The position numbers and the translations under genes are program-made. This document shows positions 45,763 through 54,026 of a stretch of 64,000 bases of DNA, piece by piece. The DNA comes from Proteus appendicitidis. Lineage in GTDB: Bacteria > Pseudomonadota > Gammaproteobacteria > Enterobacterales > Enterobacteriaceae. The notes under the pieces are model-generated. The model had not been told where the DNA came from, did no database searches, and saw only the letters and a list, made by a program, of their open reading frames with translations. The stretch lies in assembly GCF_030271835.1 (NCBI RefSeq), contig NZ_CP127389.1:1958001-2022000 (forward strand), read 5' to 3'. How positions within the stretch are numbered: position 1 is the stretch's first letter; each line of letters opens with the position of its first letter.

Positions 45763-46731
45763 ATGAATAAGTTACTTGCTCCTACTTATAAAGATGTTGC
45801 TGACGCTCATCAACGTATTCTGCCATATCTTAATAAAACACCGGTTTTAACCTCTCGCACTATTAATGAGCTAACAGGAGCGCAATTTTATTTTAAATGT
45901 GAAAACTTTCAGCGAATGGGCGCATTTAAATTTCGTGGTGCGATGAATGCGTTATCTCAATTTACCGCAGAACAACGTAAAAAGGGTGTCGTGACTTTCT
46001 CATCAGGCAATCATGCGCAAGCTATAGCTTTATCGGCAAAGCTATTAGGTATTCCTGCAACTATTATCATGCCTGAAGATGCACCAAAGGCAAAAATGGA
46101 AGCCACAAAAGGCTATGGTGGTCGCGTGATCAGCTATAACCGTTATACAGAAGATCGTGAAGAAATTGGGCAACAACTTGCACAAAAAGAAGGTCTAACA
46201 TTAATTCCACCTTACGATCATCCTCATATTATTGCCGGGCAAGGTACTGCCGCAAAAGAGTTGTTTGATGAAGTTGGTGCATTAGATATGCTATTTGTTC
46301 CATTAGGTGGTGGTGGATTACTTTCCGGCTCTTTATTATCAACCAAAGCCCTCTCACCACATTGTAAAATATTTGGCGTAGAGCCTTTAGCCGGAAATGA
46401 CGGGCAACAATCATTACGCAAAGGCGAAATCATTCATATTGATACACCGAAAACAATTGCAGACGGCGCACAAACTCAGCACTTAGGCAATTATACTTTT
46501 GATATTATTCGTAACAATGTGAACGATATTTTAACGGCGACAGATGAAGAATTAATTTTGGCTATGCAGTTTTATGCTCAGCGAATGAAAATAATTGTAG
46601 AGCCAACGGGCTGTTTAAGTTTAGCGGCTGCTCGTCAATTTGGTGATAAATTAAAAGGTAAGAAAATAGGTATTATTATCAGCGGTGGTAATGTTGATAT
46701 CACGCAATATGGCCACTTTTTAGCACAATAA
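45763..46731 (+). CDS. PLP-dependent serine/threonine or hydroxyaspartate ammonia-lyase
   Basis: 322 residues from the ATG at 45763 (AAGGA upstream); the longer frame overlaps the RidA gene. Fold-type II PLP enzyme: KCENFQRMGAFKFRGAMNAL with the PLP lysine in FKFRGA, TFSSGNHAQAIALSAKLLGI, MPEDAPKAKMEATKGYG, VPLGGGGLLSGSL and ISGGNVDI. NHAQ, RYTEDREEI, DHPHIIAGQGT and GNDGQQS match threo-3-hydroxyaspartate ammonia-lyase/serine-racemase-like enzymes rather than IlvA (no ACT domain). Likely makes an imino acid that the upstream Rid protein hydrolyses. Substrate not proven. Confidence 0.85.
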   Translation: MNKLLAPTYKDVADAHQRILPYLNKTPVLTSRTINELTGAQFYFKCENFQRMGAFKFRGAMNALSQFTAEQRKKGVVTFSSGNHAQAIALSAKLLGIPATIIMPEDAPKAKMEATKGYGGRVISYNRYTEDREEIGQQLAQKEGLTLIPPYDHPHIIAGQGTAAKELFDEVGALDMLFVPLGGGGLLSGSLLSTKALSPHCKIFGVEPLAGNDGQQSLRKGEIIHIDTPKTIADGAQTQHLGNYTFDIIRNNVNDILTATDEELILAMQFYAQRMKIIVEPTGCLSLAAARQFGDKLKGKKIGIIISGGNVDITQYGHFLAQ

Positions 46732-46782
46732 ACCATGACATCTTATGCATTGTCTAATATGAACATGCTCTAATATGAAAAA

Positions 46783-46810
46783 AAGCAGTATAGAAAAACC
46801 TATACTGCTT
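46783..46810 (-). terminator. Intrinsic terminator for the minus-strand operon
   Basis: AAGCAGTATA and TATACTGCTT form a 10-bp stem with an 8-base loop; on the minus strand it is followed by TTTTTTC. It lies 60 bases beyond the DapA-family gene and ends the seven-gene operon. Confidence 0.8.
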
Positions 46811-46869
46811 AAAAGGATCAACATACAGCCAATCAACTAAAATAACGGGGACATTTGTTTAACCACTTA

Positions 46870-47781
46870 TTAGTTAAGTGAAAAAGTAATACCTGCTTCT
46901 TTACATAATTGAGTTAGATTTTCTTTTAATTGTTGATTTTCTTCAGGCAATAAATCAAGTTGCGGCAAACGCATATGTCCGCCTTCTAAACCACGCATGG
47001 TTAATGCCGATTTAAATATTGCCATATTCGCGCCAGACTTAAGTGCATCACTAAATTTCACACAAAATTGTTGCCAGTATTTTGCTTCTTGGTAATGACC
47101 TGCGATATAAGCTTTATACATATTCACAAATGGCTCAGGGAATACACAAGCACAACCTGAAACCGTACCGTCACAGCCTGCATCTAATAAGCCTAGGAAT
47201 AATTTATCGTAACCGTGAAGGACTGAAAAACCCTCTTCAACCGCAAGATAACTTAATGTTGTATTGTTATCAGCAAAACTGTATTTAATACCAATTACAT
47301 TTTTACACTGTTGTTGTACTTTGGCCGCTAATTCAGGCTTGATATTATTTGCAGCACATTGTGGAATGTTATACAGATAAACAGGGAAATTATCCGGCAC
47401 ACTATTTGCCACGGTTACAAAATAGTTTTCTAATTCTCTGTCTGTCGCACCAAAAAATTGTGGTGTCACCACACCAATACCATCGGCACCAATTTCAACG
47501 GCATGTTTGGCTAATTCAATGGTTTCAGTTAATGTCATTGCACCAACATGAATAAAGACCGGTAAACGCTTATTCGCTGTTTCAACAACGGTTTTAGCAA
47601 CATTTTTACGCTCTGATGCAGATAAACGCAACATCTCACCCGTTGTACCACAAGGATAAAGGCAATCAACGCCTTTGGTTACGAGCATTTCAGTTAATTC
47701 AGATAACGCTTTAATATCTACTTGATCGTGCGAATTAAACGGAGTAACCATTGCCACTGTAACGCCAAATAATTTTTTCAT
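46870..47781 (-). CDS. DapA/NanA family aldolase or lyase
   Basis: 303 residues, TIM-barrel. FGVTVAMVTPF (start), CGTTGEMLRLSASER (about 44-58), Y137 in LYNIP, K166 in IGIKYS (Schiff-base lysine), and DGTVSGCACVFPE; these are the family's catalytic residues. Members cleave or condense pyruvate with aldehydes (dihydrodipicolinate synthase, sialic acid and keto-deoxy-sugar-acid aldolases). It lies last in the operon with DhaK, DhaL and a tricarboxylate-type transporter, so a catabolic aldolase making pyruvate plus a short sugar or aldehyde is more likely than lysine synthesis. Spacing from dhaL is 18 bases. Confidence 0.85.
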   Translation of the reverse strand: MKKLFGVTVAMVTPFNSHDQVDIKALSELTEMLVTKGVDCLYPCGTTGEMLRLSASERKNVAKTVVETANKRLPVFIHVGAMTLTETIELAKHAVEIGADGIGVVTPQFFGATDRELENYFVTVANSVPDNFPVYLYNIPQCAANNIKPELAAKVQQQCKNVIGIKYSFADNNTTLSYLAVEEGFSVLHGYDKLFLGLLDAGCDGTVSGCACVFPEPFVNMYKAYIAGHYQEAKYWQQFCVKFSDALKSGANMAIFKSALTMRGLEGGHMRLPQLDLLPEENQQLKENLTQLCKEAGITFSLN

Positions 47782-47799
47782 ATAAAGACCTTTATTAAA

Positions 47800-48405
47800 T
47801 CAGATTGCTTCAACAATAACTTTAATTGCCAACATACCCGGATCATCTAAACCAATAGATTTTTCTGGGAACATACGAGCGCGACCTAATAAATTAGGTT
47901 TTTGGCGAAATTCATTAAGCGTACTATCGACGCTTTGTAAGGCTGCTGCTTTTAGATTATCGATAGCTAAAGTTGGTTTTAGCGCTTCAGATAAATGGTA
48001 AAGAATATCGAGTACGGATTTTTGCCCTAATTCCCCTTTTCCTCTCGCCATCATGCTTTGGTATGCAATAGTTAATAGCGGTGAAATGTCAGAAGGCGAG
48101 ATTTCTTGAAGTTGATTCTCTTTGCAGTATTTTGCCATTGCCATAAAAGCCGTAGCTTGCAATGTACCAAAAGAAGAAGCACAGGCTTTTTGTAATGATT
48201 TACTGCATTGAAAAAGTACTTTGCTGAGATCATCAGACCAATCTTGTGAATCGTCCGCAATTTGTCGCCAGCCTTTTTGCATCGTGATCCCGAGATCCCC
48301 ATCACCTAGACGACTATCTGCTTCACACAGCATTGATTGAGATTGCTCACAAGCGATAGCGATACGGCTCACCGCTTGTTTGAGCATATCAAGTGTAATA
48401 TTCAT
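47800..48405 (-). CDS. dhaL: Dihydroxyacetone kinase-like subunit L (DhaL)
   Basis: 201 residues from the ATG at 48405 (the longer frame to 48429 overlaps dhaK). All-helical Dak2 domain: D30, D35 and D37 in ADSRLGDGDLG hold the nucleotide magnesium and sit at the same numbers as in E. coli DhaL. RGKGELGQKSVLDIL and KSIGLDDPGMLAIK match the family. DhaL carries ADP/ATP and phosphorylates substrate held by DhaK. It is preceded by GGAGGG inside the dhaK tail; stop and start are two bases apart, so translation is coupled. No DhaM or PTS partner lies nearby. Confidence 0.87.
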   Translation of the reverse strand: MNITLDMLKQAVSRIAIACEQSQSMLCEADSRLGDGDLGITMQKGWRQIADDSQDWSDDLSKVLFQCSKSLQKACASSFGTLQATAFMAMAKYCKENQLQEISPSDISPLLTIAYQSMMARGKGELGQKSVLDILYHLSEALKPTLAIDNLKAAALQSVDSTLNEFRQKPNLLGRARMFPEKSIGLDDPGMLAIKVIVEAI

Positions 48406-48407
48406 AG

Positions 48408-49403
48408 CTATACCCTCCAGAATGCACAATGAGCGGGTGCATTCATCAAGGCTTCTAGCTCTTCATCTAATTTACACAATGTTAAACTTGCCCCAGTCAT
48501 TTCCATGGATGTGGCATAACGACCGACTAATGGATGTACAATTGTTGCACCTGTTTTATCAATCAGTTGTGCTATTTTGTTGTACAGAATATAAAGCTCT
48601 TCTAATGGCGTTGCGCCTAAAGAGTTAACTAATACAGAGACTTTATCACCTATTTTTAATGATAATTCTGCCTGTAAGCGATCAAACATCTCTTGTGCAA
48701 TATCATCTGCGCTGCGTAATTTATCACGCCAAATTCCCGGTTCACCGTGAATACCCATCCCCATTTCCATTTCATCTTCACCGATTTCAAAAGTAGGATG
48801 TCCTACTGCGGGTAAGGTGCAAGATGTCAACGCACAACCAATGGTTCGGGTATTTTCCATGGTTTTTTGAGCAATACGCGTAACTTCATCAAGTGTTGCT
48901 CCTTCTTCAGCTTTGGCACCCGCCATTTTAAAACCATAGATCATCCCAGCAACACCACGACGTTTGTGTGCTTCTTCTGGTTTTGCTGAAGCCACATCAT
49001 CAGCGGCTAAAACGGTTGTACAACGAATATCATCTTCAAAATCGACCGTTTCGGTCGCCATATCAAAATTCATGATATCGCCACCATAATTGCCATACAG
49101 TAACAACACACCTAAGCCATTGTTGGCTTCACGAATGGCATCTGCCATTAAATCTGCTGAAGGTGAAGCAAAAACATCGCCTACGGCAGCCGCATCTAAT
49201 AAGCCCTCACCCACATATCCTGTAAATACAGGTAAGTGACCCGATCCACCTCCCGTTACAATACCCACTTTGGTCTTATTTACTTTTTTCGAACGAGCAA
49301 TCAATCTTGGCTGTGGTTGACGATAAATATCACTATGAGCAAGGCATAAACCCGCTAATGTTTCATCGACATAGTTTTCTGGCTTATTTAATATTTTTTT
49401 CAT
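48408..49403 (-). CDS. dhaK: Dihydroxyacetone kinase-like subunit K (DhaK)
   Basis: 331 residues. Dak1 domain: GGGSGHLPVFTGYVGEG with H56, NYGGDIMNF with D109, VGHPTFEIGEDEMEMG and GIHGEPG with the covalent-binding H219, all in the right order and at near-E. coli positions. DhaK binds dihydroxyacetone or another short keto- or aldo-sugar through His. KNYTGD of E. coli is GNYGGD here. In this operon it should phosphorylate the sugar fragment made by the aldolase; the substrate may differ from dihydroxyacetone (glyceraldehyde, erythrulose). Confidence 0.87.
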   Translation of the reverse strand: MKKILNKPENYVDETLAGLCLAHSDIYRQPQPRLIARSKKVNKTKVGIVTGGGSGHLPVFTGYVGEGLLDAAAVGDVFASPSADLMADAIREANNGLGVLLLYGNYGGDIMNFDMATETVDFEDDIRCTTVLAADDVASAKPEEAHKRRGVAGMIYGFKMAGAKAEEGATLDEVTRIAQKTMENTRTIGCALTSCTLPAVGHPTFEIGEDEMEMGMGIHGEPGIWRDKLRSADDIAQEMFDRLQAELSLKIGDKVSVLVNSLGATPLEELYILYNKIAQLIDKTGATIVHPLVGRYATSMEMTGASLTLCKLDEELEALMNAPAHCAFWRV

Positions 49404-49441
49404 GTGATCACCCGATATTTTATTTATCTGCTGATTTCTGA

Positions 49442-49499
49442 CATCTTAAATAAACTTATTTTATTTAAGATGAGTTTTCCCTGATACTTAAAAAGTATC
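49442..49499 (-). promoter_or_regulatory. Two hairpins between tctA and dhaK
   Basis: CATCTTAAATAAA/TTTATTTAAGATG (49442-49454 with 49460-49472) is a perfect 13-bp stem with a 5-base loop, and GATACTT/AAGTATC (49483-49499) is a second. They fill the 146-base gap and may slow decay, be a processing site, or reduce read-through into dhaK. Confidence 0.5.
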
Positions 49500-49549
49500 T
49501 TTCTATAAATAGATGTTTAGTAATAAATATTTAGTATTAGATAGATTAT

Positions 49550-51040
49550 TTATTTAGATTTAAATGCACCTCTAATTTGCATAACTACAATAAGTAGAAA
49601 TACACTGGCTAATACCATCGAAATAGGTCTGTTAACGAAATTAATTAAGTCACCATCAGATTTCATTAAAGATGAGATTAAATTCTTTTCTAACATTGGA
49701 CCTAATATCATGCCCAGAATAATGGGTGATATTGGGAATTTTCGTTCTTGAAGGAAATAACCGATAACTCCCATTACTAACATAACAACAATAGAAGACA
49801 TCGTATTAGTGATTGCGTAAGAGCCGACGAGACTAAATAAGATAATTGCTGGATAAATAATCGCATTATCAATAGCAACGATCTTCTTCAATAAATTGAC
49901 AACAATAAAAGCAATCGGTAATAAAATTAGATTCGCGATAAAGAAGATAATAAAGACAGCATACAATTTATCAGGGTTGAATAAAAACAGTGTTGGCCCT
50001 GGTTGCATATCTTTCATATACAATACACCGATAATAATTGCAGCGGCAGAATCGCCCGGAATACCAAATACTAGCGATGGGATCCAACTTCCGGCTAAAC
50101 TTGCATTATTACTTGCTGATGCATCAACAATACCTTCTTCAGAACCATGCCCATATTTTTCTGGTGTTTTAGAGAGTTTCTTTGAAACAGCATAAGAGAT
50201 CCATGCCGCAATATCGGCACCCGCGCCGGGTAACGCACCAATTAATGTGCCTATTATTCCGCTACGGAAAATACCGCCTTTACGCTGGCGAACAACACCG
50301 CCTATTCCTTTAAAAATATTGTAAGAGTTATTTTCAGCATTCATTTCACTTAGCGTGATTTGCTTTTCTTTCCAACGCTCAACGTAATATTTAATTGCAC
50401 CAGAAATTGCAAATAATCCGATCATTGCTGGAATAAAACTTACACCTTGCATTAAAGAGACTTCACCGAAAGTAAAGCGTGCTTGCCCTGTAAATTCATC
50501 ATAGCCAATGGTGGCTAATGCAATACCAAAGAACAGTGCTAATAAGCTTTTTCTAATATGTGAACCTGAAACAATCGTTGCACAGCTAAGCCCTATTAAA
50601 GACAGCCACATATATTCATAAGAGCTAAACTTTAAAGCAAACTCAGCCAAAATTGGCGCGGTTGACGCTAATATGATCGTGCCAATAACGCCACCAATCA
50701 CAGAGCTTGTTAACGACATACCTAATACGCGGTTAGTTTTACCTTCTTTTACTAAGCTGTGTGCATCATTGGTATAAGCTGCCGATGCAGGCGTGCCCGG
50801 AATATTCAATAAAGCACCAGGAATATCACCCGCAAATATAGAAGATGCACCGACAGAAATCATTAAGGCTAATGCAGGAATAGGATCAAGAAAAAAAGTA
50901 AATGGCACCATTAATGCAATAGCCATTGTTGATGTTAATCCGGGAATGGCACCAACGAATAAGCCAAATAAACAAGCACCAATAACGACAAGTATTGTTG
51001 TGTAATCAATATAAGCAAGTGCGCTAATTAATATATCCAT
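49550..51040 (-). CDS. Tripartite tricarboxylate transporter large membrane subunit (TctA family)
   Basis: 496 residues, about 11-12 helices. GACLFGLFVGAIPGLTSTMA and GALPGAGADIAAWISYAVSK are the paired TctA signature regions (the second with PGAGADIA), with SLVFGIPGDSAAAIIIGVL later. It forms the transport channel with TctB and takes substrate from the periplasmic TctC protein. Gene order TctC-TctB-TctA is standard. The substrate is a carboxylated compound by family habit; here the DhaKL and aldolase genes suggest a sugar acid. Confidence 0.9.
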   Translation of the reverse strand: MDILISALAYIDYTTILVVIGACLFGLFVGAIPGLTSTMAIALMVPFTFFLDPIPALALMISVGASSIFAGDIPGALLNIPGTPASAAYTNDAHSLVKEGKTNRVLGMSLTSSVIGGVIGTIILASTAPILAEFALKFSSYEYMWLSLIGLSCATIVSGSHIRKSLLALFFGIALATIGYDEFTGQARFTFGEVSLMQGVSFIPAMIGLFAISGAIKYYVERWKEKQITLSEMNAENNSYNIFKGIGGVVRQRKGGIFRSGIIGTLIGALPGAGADIAAWISYAVSKKLSKTPEKYGHGSEEGIVDASASNNASLAGSWIPSLVFGIPGDSAAAIIIGVLYMKDMQPGPTLFLFNPDKLYAVFIIFFIANLILLPIAFIVVNLLKKIVAIDNAIIYPAIILFSLVGSYAITNTMSSIVVMLVMGVIGYFLQERKFPISPIILGMILGPMLEKNLISSLMKSDGDLINFVNRPISMVLASVFLLIVVMQIRGAFKSK

Positions 51041-51055
51041 ACTGTTGTTCTCTAT

Positions 51056-51493
51056 TTATGAAAATAGCTGAGGTAGCGGTACTAACAGTACAGCGGTAAA
51101 TAAGTAATACACACCTAACACCACACTGGCTGAAATAATAAAACTGTATATCGGTTTTGTTGTTGCATATTTCATCATTAACGGTGCTGTAATAATTAAA
51201 CCCGTTAAAATAAAACCTAAATAATTTGATGCAAAAACATAAAAAAGAATAATACCAATAATTAATAAAACGAATTTTATTTCATGCCATGAAATTAATG
51301 GAATATCACTTTCTTGATTACGTGAAAATATATCTATTAATGAGAATATAATCATGCCACCGCCAATAATAGAAGGCATAAATGCGGCACCATATTCACT
51401 AAAATCACCTAATGAATACGCACTATAAACAATAAGAAATAAACCAAAGCAACAAAATATTAGCGATAGAATATGACGATTTAGCATAGGCAT
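51056..51493 (-). CDS. Tripartite transporter small membrane subunit (TctB family)
   Basis: 145 residues, four predicted helices: ILSLIFCCFGLFLIVYSAYS, then FMPSIIGGGMIIFSLIDI, FVLLIIGIILFYVFASNYLG and IISASVVLGVYYLFTAVLL. Low sequence conservation but the right size and place between TctC and TctA. The second ATG (51487) is an alternative start. A hairpin with a T-run is directly upstream and reaches the first start codon. Confidence 0.8.
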   Translation of the reverse strand: MPMLNRHILSLIFCCFGLFLIVYSAYSLGDFSEYGAAFMPSIIGGGMIIFSLIDIFSRNQESDIPLISWHEIKFVLLIIGIILFYVFASNYLGFILTGLIITAPLMMKYATTKPIYSFIISASVVLGVYYLFTAVLLVPLPQLFS

Positions 51494-51495
51494 AA

Positions 51496-51518
51496 AAACG
51501 GCTGTTGTTCAGCCGTTT
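51496..51518 (-). terminator. Partial terminator between tctC and tctB
   Basis: On the minus strand AAACGGCTG and CAGCCGTTT form a 9-bp stem with a 5-base loop, then TTTTT. It comes straight after tctC and would let the periplasmic protein be made in excess over the membrane subunits. Confidence 0.65.
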
Positions 51519-51524
51519 CCTCAG

Positions 51525-52469
51525 TTATTTCTTTATAATTTCGCCAAACTTTTTATCTTCATTGGCCATAAATTGAGTGGCATCATCGCCATATAATTCG
51601 ATAACTTCAAACCCTTGTTTATTTGCAAACTCGGCTAATTCACCAGATGCGTACACCTTTTTCATTGCAGCAGTGAGTTTATCTTGCACTTCTTTATCTA
51701 GCCCTTTTGGCGCAACTAGCATATTCCATGCTTGTAAATCCCAGTTATAAGGTGTGGCCTCTTTAAATAATGGTACATCAGGATAAAAAGCCGATTTCTC
51801 ATTTGACATAATTGCCATGTGCTTCACTAATCCTGCTTTTACCATACTGTCCGCTTCGCCTAATGAAGAGGTCACAATATCAACACCACCAGAAGCAAGC
51901 TCCTGTAATGCAGCACTTGCACCTTGAGATGGGATAAAACGAATGGCGTTATCAGGCAATCCTGCAGCACGCAACATACCAATAGTATTGAGATGCCAGA
52001 TTGAATTTAAACCACTGCCGGATGCTTTTAATTTACCCGGATTTGCTTTTGCGTAATCAATAATTTCCTGTACATTTTTAAATGGCGAAGATTTCCCCAC
52101 CTGCAATCCACCATAAATAACAGCAAGACGTGTAATCGGTGTGTAATCTTGATAAGTTAAATTTGTCATGCTTTGATGATGCATCATGGTAATTTCAACT
52201 GTTGCAATCCCCAGAGTGTAACCATCAGGTTTTGCATTTTTAATAGCATCATGACCTACCACACCACTGCCGCCCGTTTTATTTACCACATTAACAGTCA
52301 CGCCTAATTCTTCTTGCAACCCTTTAGCCGCTAAGCGTGCAACTGTATCAGTATTACCTCCAGCAGCCCAAGGAACAACAATCGTAATCGGCTTTTCAGG
52401 GTATTGAGCAAAAGCCGGAAGTGTAAAAATGGAACTGCATAGGGTAAATGCCAGAAGTGTTTTTTTCAT
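51525..52469 (-). CDS. Tripartite transporter periplasmic binding protein (TctC/BugT family)
   Basis: 314 residues from the ATG at 52469, which shares one base with the upstream stop (TAATG). Signal peptide 1-22 (LLAFTLCSSIFTLPAFA). TctC/Bug pattern: YPEKPITIVVPWAAGGNTDT at about 23-42 (pyrrolidone-like loop VPWAAGGNTD), VVNKTGGSGVVGHDAIKNAK, PDGYTLGIATVE, and AWNMLVAPKGLD. Bug proteins bind di- and tricarboxylates, nicotinate, aromatic acids and others. Translational coupling to the DeoR-PfkB gene shows they are one operon. Confidence 0.88.
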   Translation of the reverse strand: MKKTLLAFTLCSSIFTLPAFAQYPEKPITIVVPWAAGGNTDTVARLAAKGLQEELGVTVNVVNKTGGSGVVGHDAIKNAKPDGYTLGIATVEITMMHHQSMTNLTYQDYTPITRLAVIYGGLQVGKSSPFKNVQEIIDYAKANPGKLKASGSGLNSIWHLNTIGMLRAAGLPDNAIRFIPSQGASAALQELASGGVDIVTSSLGEADSMVKAGLVKHMAIMSNEKSAFYPDVPLFKEATPYNWDLQAWNMLVAPKGLDKEVQDKLTAAMKKVYASGELAEFANKQGFEVIELYGDDATQFMANEDKKFGEIIKK

Positions 52470-53713
52470 TATATGCACCTTTTCTCATTGCAGATTATTT
52501 GTGGTCGAATATCTTCGAGCCTTGATTTAAGGCGAGCCTGAACTTGAGAAAGTACAGGCATTGCTGTTACACCTTTTTGTTCTATAAATGCAGAGAGGAA
52601 AGCACTGGCAAATAATACACTCTCATGCATTGTGCCTCCTGCCGCTATTTTTGAAGCGAATGCGCCATTAAAAGCATCCGTGGCTGCCATCGTATCTACT
52701 CGTAACGATGGCATCGGGGGAATATGAAATGTGGCTCGTCCGTCAAAATAGACCACGCCAAGCTCATCCATATAGATAATTACTTTCTTGTTTTCATCAC
52801 CTGAAATAACACCAATAGCATGTTTAGCGTCATTAATATCGTTTATTTCAATGCCAGCCCAATGTGATGCTTGATTCGCATTTAAGGTAATAAAATCAAG
52901 ATTTGAATAAAGCTGCTTTAGGTTTTCGTTATAAGGCGCAACATTCAGCACCACGGTTTTATTAACTGATTTTGCAAACAGTGCCGTTTTAATATTGGCT
53001 TCTATATTAATTTCACCTTGGAGCAATAACACATCAGCCTCACTTACATAAGGTAAAGAAATATCAATCTCTTGATCTGAGAATGTATTGTTCGCCCCTA
53101 AATAAGTTGCTGTAATATTATTTTGTGTTTTATCTGCTAAATAACTAATTGAACTGCCTGTTGGCTCTATGTCTGTTTGAAAAATAGTGAAAGAATCAAT
53201 TCCACTTTCTTGTAAATATTTATAAGCATATTTACTAAAATGATCTTCACCAACTTTTGTTATTAAATGCACTTTCGCATCAGAAAAACTGGCAGCTATT
53301 GCCTGATTTGTTCCTTTGCCACCGGGACCTATCGAATTGCTTTTAGAATTAATTAACTCACCGACTTTTGGAAAAGAATCAACATTGGCAATAATATCTA
53401 CCACAAATGACCCAAGTACACAGACTTTGCCTTCTGGCGTTCTATCTTTACGTTCTCTCACGATTAATAGATCGTGCAATAAACATGAAATATCAAAACT
53501 ATCACTAAATTTACTTATTTTTTTAATTTCTTGTTTCCCTAGTATGGCGCCACCATGACAACGTTTGATCAACCCTTCTCCTTCAAGGTATTTCAAATCA
53601 CTGCGAATAGTTTCCAATGTGACACTGAATTTTTCCGCAAGTAGAGCCACTTTAACTTTCTTTTGTTCTCTGATGATGGTGTAAATTTCCTGCCGCCGTT
53701 CTTCTGAAAACAT
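52469..53713 (-). CDS. DeoR-type HTH fused to PfkB sugar kinase domain, probable sensor-regulator
   Basis: 414 residues. Residues 4-55 are a DeoR winged helix (SEERRQEIYTIIREQKKVKV, then VTLETIRSDLKYLEGEGLIK, ending RCHGGAIL). Residues 96-400 form a PfkB/ribokinase domain with GPGGKGTNQAIA (129-140). Two active-site changes: the N-x-x-E magnesium motif is NANQ (278-281), and the anion-hole GAGD is AATD (343-346), keeping the catalytic Asp346. So it may bind a sugar phosphate or acid as a sensor with weak or no kinase activity. First gene of the operon, with SD GGAGG and a repeat-rich upstream region. Kinase loss is inferred. Confidence 0.83.
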   Translation of the reverse strand: MFSEERRQEIYTIIREQKKVKVALLAEKFSVTLETIRSDLKYLEGEGLIKRCHGGAILGKQEIKKISKFSDSFDISCLLHDLLIVRERKDRTPEGKVCVLGSFVVDIIANVDSFPKVGELINSKSNSIGPGGKGTNQAIAASFSDAKVHLITKVGEDHFSKYAYKYLQESGIDSFTIFQTDIEPTGSSISYLADKTQNNITATYLGANNTFSDQEIDISLPYVSEADVLLLQGEINIEANIKTALFAKSVNKTVVLNVAPYNENLKQLYSNLDFITLNANQASHWAGIEINDINDAKHAIGVISGDENKKVIIYMDELGVVYFDGRATFHIPPMPSLRVDTMAATDAFNGAFASKIAAGGTMHESVLFASAFLSAFIEQKGVTAMPVLSQVQARLKSRLEDIRPQIICNEKRCI

Positions 53714-54026
53714 ATAAAGTGCCTCCGTATCATTGATAACGAGAATAAGGAGATTCAGTCAGTGATTCTGCGATGGTATTCAAAACAAAAAACCAAAAGC
53801 AAAAGCAAAACCAAATCAAAGCAATTTAGATCACATTTTTTTAACACAACATCAATTGCTATACGTTAAAAATGAGAGGTGAAACGAGTCGAATAAAGAA
53901 TGGTAATGAAGAAAAGAGAGGTAGGATCAGCCGTTCAAAGACGGCTGATAAAATAATAACTTAGATAGTTACAGTAATGATAGTTTTAAAATGTAAATAT
54001 CATGTTAAATAAAATCACTTTGGTAT
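53714..54026 (-). promoter_or_regulatory. Operon promoter region with A-rich repeat box
   Basis: 313 bases without a gene. At 53781-53822 the top strand repeats AAAAGC, AAAAGC, AAAACC and AAATCAAAG with about six-base period, close to the TTTTG/TTTCG repeats that DeoR-family repressors bind. A TGTGA half-site follows at 53829-53833 on the minus strand, an uncertain CRP site. CAGCCGT/ACGGCTG (53928-53947) is a stem-loop without a T-run. Confidence 0.5.

Noticed and set aside
46870..47781. Housekeeping dapA for lysine synthesis
   Set aside because: Operon context with DhaKL and TctCBA argues for a catabolic member; the housekeeping gene is expected elsewhere.
53820..53840. CRP site upstream of the DeoR-PfkB gene
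   Set aside because: Only one half (TGTGA) matches; the second half does not fit TCACA.
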